DNA of 64,000 bases from Hyaloscypha bicolor E (lineage: Eukaryota; Ascomycota; Leotiomycetes; Helotiales; Hyaloscyphaceae): positions 2,043,542 through 2,107,541 of the forward strand of contig NW_020194519.1 of the NCBI RefSeq assembly GCF_002865645.1. Direction: 5' to 3'. The position numbers were made by a program, and so were the translations under genes. Under the pieces are notes generated by a model. The model saw only the letters and a program-made list of their open reading frames with translations. It made no database searches and was not told the origin of the DNA. Below, piece after piece: positions 22,325 to 33,419 of this stretch. Within the stretch, counting starts at the first letter, position 1. Each line of letters opens with the position of its first letter.

Positions 22325-24877
22325 ATGTCGGAATCACCTCCCCGACAACCTTTGCACGAAAGGACAGAATCACACAGCAATACTCTTGCTGCCATCCACC
22401 AGATCCGTTTGGTAGAAAGTACCCCGCCGCGATTGTTGGGTCAGCGAGACGAGATTTATTTGCGGACGCCGCTACCAACTCACCCAAGTCATTTTCTTCT
22501 CGGCCCCGGAAAAGGCAAGGGGCCTGCATTGTTAGACGAGTTTCAACCTACCAAACCATCGCCCGGTTCTTCGACGACACATACAAGGCCTCAGCCTGCC
22601 CAAAATGTCAACTCTGCAACAGGATCCCCAAGCTCGAGGCCCCGGCCCCTGCCCCTGCCCAAAAAGCGCTTGCACATCCACGAAGATAGCAAAACCTTCT
22701 CCCTCCTCGCGGAAGATGGTTCGAGCTCGCCGATCCTGCGACAAGGCACGACTGCATCGTCTGATTCGCTCCACTTTGACGCACACAATGCGAAGGGGCG
22801 ATCCAATTCCATAGGTTCATGCGTACCAGACGCTGCATCCTCAGCCGTGCCTGGGACTCCGGCTTCTAAAAGTAAGCAACCAATATCTGCCGATCCTATA
22901 AGCAGCTCCCCTTGGAACTACAAGCTCGTCGGCGGTCTTCGCAAAGTTCCCAAAACTCCAGATCTAAAGCAAAAGGCTGCCGCAACATCTGAGAGCCCGC
23001 TCCCACCGTTACCCGAAATATCGGACGGACCACCACCAGCTGTGTCGAACGATCTCTCCACGAAACCCTCTTTTCGGTCCACAGAAACTGCCACGACCAC
23101 TTCTGAAAACACAAACTACAAAGTCTATCGTGGCACGTCTCCCTCACCATCTGAAGTTGCATTCGTTCCCCCATCTTCCAGTGATTCGAACTATCAACTT
23201 CTTGGGGATCCGTCTCCCGCATCGTCGGTTATTTTCAGACCTCAAACGTCCACATCCGAAAACGAGAATTACGAGTTGCATGGGGATTCTTCACCGTCAA
23301 CGTCACTTGCAAATCTTGCCCAGACCCATTCGAAATACTCCCAAGAATCGTTGGTTGTTCCTCCGCTAAATCCGCGTACTCGAAGATCCAACGAGAATTT
23401 TGGGTATTACAAGTCTAGGTCGAGAGAGTCCCTGCGCACAGGTTCTCTAACATCCATTTCGACGGTTCTTAGCCAACAAGAGGCATCCCAGGCTATCGCT
23501 GGCAGCGGGTCCCTGATACAATTACCCATCCTCAAGCATAAACCAAAGGATTTGAGTTCATGGGCAGAATCGTCGAAAGCTCACCCACCGCGGTCACACA
23601 TGAACGAGCACCCGCACCAATGGAGCTCACAGCTGTCAACTGTGCTCTCGGAGTCCGATGGAGGAACAGATCGAGGTTCTCGATCATGGTCAGACGATCT
23701 TGGGCGGAGGAGCAGCGGCTTTCCAAGCACTCCCAGCCGTCACAGTCGTCAGGTGTTGAGCATCAGCTCGTCGCTAGCACAGGAGGAAGCCGCTTCGAGG
23801 TCGAGAAGCGACTCGGTCGAACCACCGGCCGCGGCTTTCACGCGGCACGGACAACGGCATCTCAGCAGCTCCTCGATCCGCGTAGTAGGCGACCAAGATG
23901 AATATGGAGATGGGATCACGGATATGCAGGACCTACGCTTGAGACCTTCGAGAACTCGGCTTTCGAGTTTCTTCAGTGTCACATCCTCCGATAATGGGCG
24001 CACGAATACTATGCGTTCAACCACGAGTTCGCGTGCGAACAGCTTGCTTGCTAGCTCCATTCCTGCCTGGGCACGTCTATATTATGGCAGTGGTGAAAGA
24101 CGTTACCTTGGAGCTCCTGGTAGTTCCACGGAAGGCAGCGTGAGCCGCAGTAGCTCTTTCCGCAGTGGATCGCCTAATACAGACCATTTTCCTTTGAGTA
24201 TATATAGCCCGAGGCGGCGGCCTAGAGAAATCAATCCGCATGCAGCTGGCCCCTCTGCGCGGGGTTCTTTAGAAATTACCCCGGCTCCTCAACTTGGTAG
24301 TGATGGACGTTTGATCAATGACCCATACCCTCGACATTTTCGAACGTGGAGCATGTCTAGCATTTGGTCCCCTCATTTACGACTCGATAGACGAGCGACA
24401 CGCCGAAGTGTTTGGGAGCCTCCTTCCGTGAACTGGTCCACAGAAGGTGGCCTTTTCGGCCGACGAAATGTACAGATAGTAATGTTTATTGCGGGTTTCA
24501 TTTTTCCTTTCGGTAAGACCGTTGTTCTCGGATCAGCCTTTTGGTTCTGGTGTGCTAACCTGAATAGCGTGGATGGTTGCTGCACTCTTGCCCCTGCCTT
24601 CGAATCTTATGCTCAGCATGCATGAGCGGGACCTTAGTACCAGCAACCTCGATGGCTCTAACGATCATTCAAGTGACTATGTTCGTCAATTTGGGCCAAT
24701 GGACGAGGCGAGATATGAGAGCGCCAAATGGTGGCGAAGGTTGAACCGGTGGATGTCTTTGGTGGGATTCTTGATAATTGCGGCAGTGGTTTGTCATTCT
24801 TGCATTCTCATGGAACGAAAACTAACTTGATATAGGTTATCCTTGTTGTAGTTGGCATTCGGCAGGGCTGGAAGTAA
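22325..24877 (+). CDS. Serine-rich protein with two C-terminal membrane spans, function unknown
   Basis: Exons 22325-24512, 24568-24788 and 24836-24877 give 816 residues. Residues 1-700 are predicted disordered by eye: rich in Ser, Pro, Thr and Arg with many SP, TP and RxxS sites, which suggests phosphorylation. A loose repeat starting NYx(L/V)xG occurs at residues 198, 264, 289 and 315; the last three are spaced 25-26 residues. The block WSTEGGLFGRRNVQ precedes a first membrane span (about 717-740, IVMFIAGFIFPFAWMVAALL). A hydrophilic loop with DEARYESAKWWRRLNRW leads to a second span (about 791-811) and a short RQGWK tail. Both introns fall in the membrane part, and intron 2 has a CTAAC branch site. 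I know similar fungal proteins only as serine-rich protein. The long part is probably cytosolic, anchored by the tail hairpin. Confidence 0.85.
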
Positions 24878-25959
24878 GTTACCGCTTACGCCAAACAGCC
24901 AATCTGTTTCCACCTCCCCAAACTATCGCCCGCTATCATTTACCTTCCATTCCTTTTCGAGCATTTTGGAGCAGCCGGCTATTGGGCCACGGCCTTAGAT
25001 TTTGTCCATATGTAACAGTATATTAGACGCCTCACGATTACAAGAAGGATTTTGGGTAGTTGGCAGCATTATACCCTTTCACTGATATTGATTATATTTT
25101 TGCATAGATGAGCAGTTGGTTGGAGCGTAACTCGATAGAATTTAATACTTTAATCTAGATCTATCCGTCCCGATACAGCGAGGTCGCCTTTCAATTATGG
25201 TTTTCGTAAGAATCGAGTAGTAGGAATTCGGGCTTGGTGAGTCGCTTAATAACTTAGCAATATAACTGTTATGGCGCTGCCTATTACGTGACCCTTTATT
25301 TACTAAAGTTTCTTCAAAGCTTTCTAAATTTACTAGCACCTGATGCCTCAGGCCGCTATATATTATTTAAGAGAGCTGTGACGGCGGGATCAATGCAATG
25401 GTCGAAGGCTCAAAGTTCAAAGAATCTCATGTATTGGAAAATACTAAGCTATGGAACAAAGTAGGGAGGATGCCTCGACATTTAGTATTGTTCCGTCCAA
25501 GCAATTCTGGCTTAGCTTCGTTTTGTGCCTGTTTCCGATATCCTGTCCTTGGCAGATCATGCCCTTACGCCAGCCGTCACAAGAGCTTCCTTCCTCTTTT
25601 CTTTTCTTTTCCTTTCTTTCTTAGCTTAGATTTTGATTAATACAAGTTTTTTTTTCTTCTAATTTCTTAATTTCTAATTTCTTAATTTCTAATTTCTTAA
25701 TTTCTAATTTCTTAATTTCTAATTTCTTAATTTCTAATTTTCTTAATTTCTAAATTTTCTTAATTTCTAATTTCTTATAATATTTCTAATTTCTTAATAT
25801 TTTCTAATTTCTTAATTTCTAATTTCTTAATTTCTAATTTCTTAATTTCTAATTTCTTAATTTCTAATTTCTTAATTTCTAATTTCTTAATTTCTAATTT
25901 CTTAATTTATTAAATATTAAATCAATCCTCTTGGGACTCACCTCTATATTCTTCTGACA
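24878..25959. other. Transition zone from gene region to AT-rich repeat block
   Basis: After the serine-rich gene, base composition moves stepwise towards A+T. The stretch holds the 3' untranslated region, TTATATATT-rich DNA with scattered RIP-like TA dinucleotides (25140-25380), a more balanced patch at 25390-25600 without a recognisable gene, and the 15-bp minisatellite. Confidence 0.6.
25656..25908. repeat. 15-bp AT minisatellite, about 17 copies
   Basis: The unit CTTAATTTCTAATTT is repeated almost perfectly for about 250 bp, with a few one-base and short insertions around 25740-25800. It ends about 50 bp before the start codon of the kinase-like fragment. Confidence 0.93.
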
Positions 25960-26704
25960 ATGGAGAATGTGACAGGAAAGAAAGCAATGGAGCCACCAAA
26001 GTATCGAGTCGATGGCTTCACGACCAGCTCCGAAGGCGAAACCAGCGAGTCCGTCCTCCTTGACGTGCGCCTACATGCTAAACGCCTGCACATTCATATT
26101 TCACCGTCCAACTTTCGCAACTCCCCTTCTACAGTCAAGGAGTTCTACCAGTACTTTCAAGTAGCCCTCACGGGACTGGACGCCATAGATAATGATCTTA
26201 TTCACGACTTCTTCGACTGGGCTGTTCGTCCTTTCTTGTCAGTATTCCAAAATCAGGCACCGGGACCCCGAGACATTAGCAAAGGAACAGTAACGCTTCA
26301 AGATCTCTTATACGCCGAGTTGTACGACTGCGAACTTGGCGCTATCGATGGCAAATATGGTCGCAGGACAAATTGAGCGGCGGGAGATCGAGAAAGCCTT
26401 ACTCCGTCTGATATTATTGATGACCTCGTCCAGGTGACAGGTAAATTTCAGTCGGTAAATGCGTCCCATGTATCTGGAACAGGCGGTTGAGGAGCCCGAC
26501 ATTCAACCAAATCAGGTCCGCGTGGAGGTGGATGACCAAATATTCTTCTTCAAGTCTACAGAGCACATAGGCTACGAGCGCGCGTTAAAAGAAGCCAGGA
26601 AATTCCTCACGAGAGCTCACCTTGAGGAAGCTCTCCGTACCTCTCGACTTTATGGTATCGTCCAGGATGGGAATAATGCGCTCATTGGACTATTGTTCCA
26701 TTAG
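25960..26704 (+). pseudogene. Truncated N-terminal part of a fungal protein-kinase-like gene
   Basis: The first open part (25960-26376, 138 residues) reads like the N-terminal region of an expanded fungal protein-kinase-like (APH/kinase-fold) family. Examples are LDVRLHAKRLHIHISPSNF, DFFDWAVRPFL and TLQDLLYAELYDCELGAIDGK. After a break the second part (26459-26704, 81 residues) resumes with QVRVEVDDQIFFFKSTEH and SRLYGIVQDGNNALIGLL, the segment leading into the kinase core, and then stops. Residues after DGK in a +1 frame continue plausibly (MVAGQIERREIEKA), so a one-base frameshift near 26352 or an intron may separate the parts. The kinase core is missing; AT-rich DNA follows and then the gypsy LTR at 26919. 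Family assignment is from memory of sequence character. It could still be transcribed. Confidence 0.55.
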
Positions 26705-26918
26705 GGAGGTTTTGCAACCCTGAATCCCACTTTTGGATAAGACGTACGCTAGCCCTAATAGAGATAAATCCTGAATCTTAGTAAACCACCTTAAATCGAG
26801 GTTTTGCAGCTCTAATAATTAAGTCATACTAAGCCCCCTATTTAGCTTAATATTAGTAAAATTAGGTGAGTCTAGTAATAGGGCGGGAAAACGCGTTCTG
26901 ATTTTTAGTTCTAGTATC

Positions 26919-27142
26919 TGTCACGGGTACGGCATTCAGGGCTTGGAAAGCAAGGTAGAAGGTCCCTTACGAAGACGATTCAAAGCTAAGGAAGGGAAAA
27001 CTAGAATACAGGAGGCTGCGAGGGAGTATATGCACCCCACAGTGCGCTACTTCCCTAGCGAGGCGGCCGCGTTACGTATGCCTAGGAGGCATCTGGCATC
27101 TGGCGAGGCATCTCAGATGCCGGATATCTGGAAATTATAATA
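26919..27142 (-). repeat. 3' LTR of the gypsy element, nearly free of RIP
   Basis: This 224-bp repeat begins TGTCACGGGTACGG on the plus strand and ends TTATAATA. It aligns to 39271-39544; in the first 22 bases every difference is a transition. It lacks about 50 bp present in the other LTR. It keeps many CpG and CpA sites, including GCGGCCGC near 27063, in contrast to its partner. Confidence 0.85.
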
Positions 27143-30100
27143 TTACCCCCCCTTCGTAATAAGCTCGTCCCCGAGCTTCGTAAAAGCCATTAATCTATCT
27201 AATTTCGTACTATGCTTCTTCCCAAAGTAAAACTAGTATCTCGGATATAGATATTATATATAAAAGGCCGGTGCCTTTATTATATAACCTAGAAGAATTT
27301 ATTATTATTTCCGTATAATTCTAGACAAGTATTATTTTTTATATAGTCTAGCTAGTATTATAGGTTTTATAGAGGTTCTAGTATATTAATATTATTATTA
27401 TAGAAACTCTATAAAACTAGAGGGCTATTACTTAGTACTAAAGCTAGATACTATACTAGATCTTTATCCTAATTAACCTATTAAATTCTATATTTTAGTC
27501 TATTTCTTACTAGCTTAACTATAATAACTCGTTTAATACTATATTCTTATTTACTATTTTCTAGTATTAATAGAAGTAGTTCCGGGTTTATTTAATCTAG
27601 TAAAGAATTCTAGGGATCTTTTTATAGCTTCTTTATATAGAAAACTAAGTATATCTTTATAGTTCCGGTAACTTTAGAAGAAACAAATAGCTATATTATT
27701 TTAGAATCTTAAATAGATCCTTTATTTAGTTCCCTAGCTTCTGGCTTAAATAATTAGATTTCTAGTATTTTATAATAACCTATATTTTATTCCTAACTTT
27801 GAAATTAATTAAATAATAGTACTTATTAGCTTATATTATATATTATTCCTATACTTATTTTATATAGCCTTAGGCAAGTTACTATAATTCATATAATTAA
27901 TTTACTAATACTTTAGCTTTATTTTTATTTAATTTATTTTTAGGTAAATTAGCTTTAATAAGAAAGTTCTAGTCTAGAGAAATATAAGGCTTATAGCCCT
28001 TTTTAGTTATAAATAGGAACTAGCTAATAGTTTTATATTAAAGAAAGACTTATTAATAATTAATTATAATAACCTATTTATTCTAATTATTTTAATAATA
28101 ATTAATATATAAATATAATTTCTAATTAAAGTACTAATTAATAATTTCCGTTTATTTATTTATTTAGGAATAATTAGCTATAAAGAGCTTAAGCTTTATA
28201 CTAATTCTTATATAGAATTCGCTTTAAAAATTAGATATAAATTAGAGTTCCTAATCTAATATAATTATTTCTAAAATCTTTATTTAGTATACTATATAAA
28301 ATAAAAATAGAAGTATTAGTTACTTGGCTATAATTATATCTCATACTAAAATTATAATTAGATATTTAGATAAATAATTTATAAATATAGTAACTATATT
28401 ATAGCCTAATTTACTTTCTAGATAGCTCTTAAAATTTATAATAATATATTACTAAAAGTAATTAGGAACTAGAAAGAAATAAAATAAACTAGGCTTCTTA
28501 CTTCTAAATATATATAATCTCTTATAAATATAGTAATTACTATAGTATTAATTAATATTCTTATTTATAAATAGCTAGTAATATTACTTCTTTAATAACT
28601 AATAAAGCTTTATATATCTAGGATATCTAAAAAGAAATTTATTATATACTTTATAAATTAGGATAGTTTATAAAAGTAGTTCGGGAATTATTTTATTCTT
28701 TATAATATAAAGTCTTTTATAATATAAAAGAAGGCCGTCTTATAATATCCAGATATTACTTTTGGTCTAGGCTATTATATATAGCTTTTCTAGATCCAGT
28801 AATATATAATTATCCTATAAAATCTTATTTATAAGTTATAAACTATTATACTTGGCAGAAGCTTCTAATAGTACTTTTATAAAAACTACTATAATAGAGT
28901 TTACTAATAAAGCTTCTAAGAAAATATCTTTTTCTAAAAGAATTATATTTCTAATAAAAGTATTCTTTTTCGGAAAGTCTTTAGTATATATTTGGTTTTT
29001 AGGGCCGAATTCCGAATTAAGTAAGCCGATTTTATAAAATATTATTATAAGCTATAAGTTATAAATAATTTCTAGATTAATTTTATTTTTAGAAAAAAGC
29101 ATTTGAGTTTATAGCTTTTTCTTAATCTGGCTCTAAATATTTATTTTATCTTATTTTTATAATAAAGTATTTACTTACTTATTTAATTTTCTAAAATAAT
29201 AGTAAAATAAGAGTTTAGCCTATTTAGCTTATTAAGAAAAGAGCTTTTTAGTAATTATAAAGTACTCTAAAATATAATAATTAGAATAAACCTTAAAAAG
29301 AATATCCTAAAGGCCTTCTAGTTTAGCTCTTTATTTCTCTAGTACTTGTATTATAATAAGTATTTCCTTATTATATATATTATAATTAAGCTTTATTAGA
29401 AATATAGTTTTAGAAAAATAAGCTATAGGATATTAAAGGCCTATTTATAGGTCTTATTAAAAGAATAGGCTAGTAACTACTTCTTTAGATATATTTATTT
29501 CTATTATTATAAGTAAATCTAGATTATAATATTATAAAATTAGAATAGAAATTATAGCTTTCTTTAGGTAAATAAAAGCCTTTTAATATTACTTAAATTA
29601 TTTAAAGAAAATTCCCTTTTTTATAAATAAAATAAGAAGTCTAATAATTTGTTTATACTTTTTAATAAAGTATTTATAAAAGTTATAGAAGCTAAGGAAG
29701 AACTATATATCCTTAATTATCTTTAGAAATTACTAGTTATATATTATTTTAACTTTATTAGAATTTACTTTAATACTAGATATAGAAATAATAAAGCTCA
29801 AGTATTTTATATATATAATTTTAAATTCCGACTTCTTAATATTTATTTAAAGGCTAGTAAGATATAAGTAATCTAGTACTTTTTATTTATATTATTTATA
29901 TTTTACTAGGTTCTCTAAATAAATAAGAATATTATTAAAATATATTATATAAAAGTTATCTAAATATTTAAAGAATATATTATTTATATAATATTAATAT
30001 ATAGCCAGGCTATTTATAAGGCTTTCCTAAAGAATATTATATTTATATACTTTATAGTAAATACGGAATATTATTAGCTTCTAAGAGTTCGGGTTTATAA

Positions 30101-33100
30101 TTATATAATAAAAAGCTTAGTAAATATCTAATTTAGTATAGATTTTAGCTTTAGATAATTAACTTAAAGTCTTATTAATAAATAGAAAGAAATATTAATT
30201 CTTTTAAGTAATATTATTTAAATAGCAGAAATTAATATAGAAATATAAATCTTTATTTATTTTCTTTATAAAAAGAACTAGTAAAGTAAAAGAAGCCTAA
30301 CTAGTTTTAATAAAGCCCTTAGCTAGATTATTTTCTAAGAAATACTTGATTTCTAGAAGCTTTTAAATAGATTATTACTAGAGGAATTAATATCTAATAT
30401 TTTTAGTTTCCTTTAGGCCTTTAATCTAAATCTTATAATTATATAATCTATAGAAAAAAAAAGTATTAGATTTCTTTTTAGAGAAAATAGAAATATATTT
30501 CTTAAATTCCGGAAGTAATATTTTCTATAGTTACTAAAGCTCTATTTCTCCCGGTTATTAATTCTTTAGACCAGGGATAGCTTCTTTTTTCCGAGCTTTA
30601 AGCTCTTTATTAATCTTATAAATAAAGATTTAATTAATAATATTATCTTTTCTCTTAGCTATATAATTAAATACTATAAAAATAAGAATAACTAGATTTA
30701 ATATTTGCTTTTTATTAAGGACCTCTTCCTGTTTCTTTAGCTTTTATTTGGATATTATATCTTAATTAGGCTATAGAAGCTTTTTTTTTATAGTTTTATA
30801 TAATTCTCTCTAATTAGTTTAAAAAAAGAAAAATTACTTTAGAATAAAAGATTTCTAGAAATAACTTATAATAAAATCTTATTAATTAGTATTTTTTTAA
30901 TATTTCTTATTAGATTACTTCTCTAGCTATTACTATAAAATACTAATAATATAATTGAATTATATAGATTTAGGCTTATTTTTTGGCTATATAAACCTAT
31001 ATCTTTTATAATTAACTAAAATATTAATATATACTATCTATTTTTTATTAAAAATAATATTATAATTTCTAAAGTTTAGAATAATTATAAATATATTAAT
31101 ACTTTATTTATTAATTAGAAATAAAATTTCTATATATTTCTTAATAAACTTAGCTAGTTTTCTATTAAAACTATATATAATATAAGATAAAAAAAGAGAT
31201 TATAATTCTATTTCTAAGAATTACTTTATAAGCTAAATAAGCTTTATATTAATAAAAGTATAACTATTAGTTTTAGTATTAATAAAAGAAAAAAACTTAA
31301 TTCCTAATTTATATATACTAATAATATAGGATATTATAAAAGTATTTCCTCTTATTAGATAAGTTAAGTTAATTTCTACTAAATTCATATTATAAGTCCC
31401 TAAAATAAAAACTTTCTTTAAAAATACTTGTTTCCCGGTTTTATACTAGAATTAGAATTCGAATTCTCTAAATACTTTATTAGAATAATATATTCTAGTA
31501 AAATAAGAACTAAGCCCGGCTTAATTCTAGAAAAAGCTATCTTGGTTTTCTTATTATATAGAACTAGATAATATCTAATATAATAGCTAAACTTGTTATA
31601 ATTAAAGTATTTAATAATTAAGAGATTCTTAGTTTTTATAGAATATTATTTATACTTATAAAAGAATATATACTTAATAAGAATAATTAATATAGGCTTT
31701 TTGGGCTCTTTCTTAGAAATATATAGAAATATAATACTAGAAATAAACTTAACTAGAATAATTCTTGCCTTCTTATACTTTTTAGCCTTTTTATATATAG
31801 CCTTAATTTACTAATTATTAGTAGTATAGTACTAAGTAAAACAAGTAGTATTAATAAAAGAATTATTATAATATATATATACTAATTTCTAAAGCTTTAA
31901 TAAAAGTTTCTTATTTAATTTATATTTAATATCTTAAAAACTAATACTATTTTCTATAAATAGTTATAAGAAAAAAATATAGAATTCCTAAAATACTTAA
32001 CTAAAATATATTTAAAACTTACTAAACTTATAATAAGTATTCTATATCTTATTAGAGTTAGAATATAGCTCTTTTAAATAAAAATAGAATTCTAAAAGCT
32101 AATAATACTAATTCGGACTATTTTTATTTATATAAGAATTAGTTAGGATAAGAGTATTATTAATAAGTTTACTAGAAATATAAATAATCTTGAAATTCTT
32201 TAAGAAATATAAATTAGTATTTCCTTATAACTTATTCTTAATCTGAACTAGCTAGTTATTAAAAATAATATAATCTCTAGTAAAGAGAATTAGATCTAAA
32301 AGCTTAGTAACTCTAGTATTTCTAAAGAAAATATAAGATATAAGGAATTCTAGATAGGAATAAGTAAGAAATAGTTCGGAATTCTTTTAAAAAAGATTTA
32401 AAATAGCTAGAATAAATAAAATAAAAGTAGTTAGAACTACTATAAGCTAATTTACTATAACTATATAATATTTAATATTATTCTCGAGCTTAGTATTATA
32501 AAGCTTAATATTCTCGAGAATAGCTTTATTATAATTATAAGTATTCTTATATAAAATAGTTCTTTAGATATTTTCCTAGTAGCTCTTTATAATAATATTA
32601 ATATCTGAGAATAAAATATTAGATTTCTTGGCCTATTTATATAACTCTCTAGTAATAATATAGTTATTAGTCTTTAGAAGCTTTATAATAAAAGCAAAGA
32701 ATTCTTTTTCTATAAACTTATTTATAAATTTTCTAGAAATACTAATAAGATATTTAGTTCGGGAAAGGCTATTAATAAAATAACTTAAACTAGTAAGAGT
32801 TTTACTAGAAGCTTTAATAAAAGTTAATATAATTTCTAGTTATATAATACTCTAAAAAATCGACTTATTATATTTTTTCTTTATTATATTCTCTCTAGTA
32901 ATCTTATTACTAGTATATATATAGGACCTATAAGATTATAGAATAGGGCTTAAGAGTAATAATTAGATTACTAGCCTATAGGTACCTATTACTCTAGAAC
33001 TTAGTTAAAAAATAGCCTTTATTTAAAGTTCTTTAATTTTCGGGTTTTTAAAAAGAGTTTCTAATATATTACTAGTATATATTTATAAAGATATAAATAC

Positions 33101-33197
33101 CTGATTTCTCTAAGAATTCTAAAGCTTTTTGCTTTTATTATTCTAAAATCTATTACTTATATTTCTGAGATTCTATTATTTTAGTAATACTTATATT
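27143..33197 (-). pseudogene. Gypsy gag-pol remnant
   Basis: Read on the minus strand, 30070-29900 gives a degraded reverse transcriptase (SLINSLAIYQYYINNIFFKYLDNF with the first Q a stop, then IIYFNNILIY). This corresponds to the gypsy signature around the YLDD box, here YFNN after G-to-A changes. Lower positions (about 29040-28750) read like the linker before the integrase. The order protease/RT, RNase H, integrase from high to low coordinates fits the minus orientation. Stops occur every few codons, nearly all at former Gln or Trp codons. Gag should lie at about 31-33 kb but is too degraded to recognise. The plus-strand frame at 28852-29037 is antisense to pol. Confidence 0.72.
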
Positions 33198-33419
33198 TTT
33201 TTTCCTTTTTTTTTTTTCCTTTTAATATACTTTATTAGTTTAGAACTATATAGCACGGCTAGCTAGCTAGCGTGTGTCTCAGTAGCTAATATACAGGCCC
33301 AAAATCCAATATAGGTGTAATAAATAGTTAGGAACGTACCCCTAGAATAAAAACTTTAGGAAATAAAGAAAATGAGTATAAATCGCAAATCCTCTCTTAT
33401 TTCCTATTCCCCTTTTCCT

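Noticed and set aside
25656..25908. Regular repeats resembling a CRISPR array
   Set aside because: The 15-bp units are directly adjacent with no spacers, and the host is a fungus; it is a minisatellite.
28852..29037. 61-residue plus-strand frame
   Set aside because: It is antisense to the degraded gypsy polymerase and arises from AT-rich sequence.
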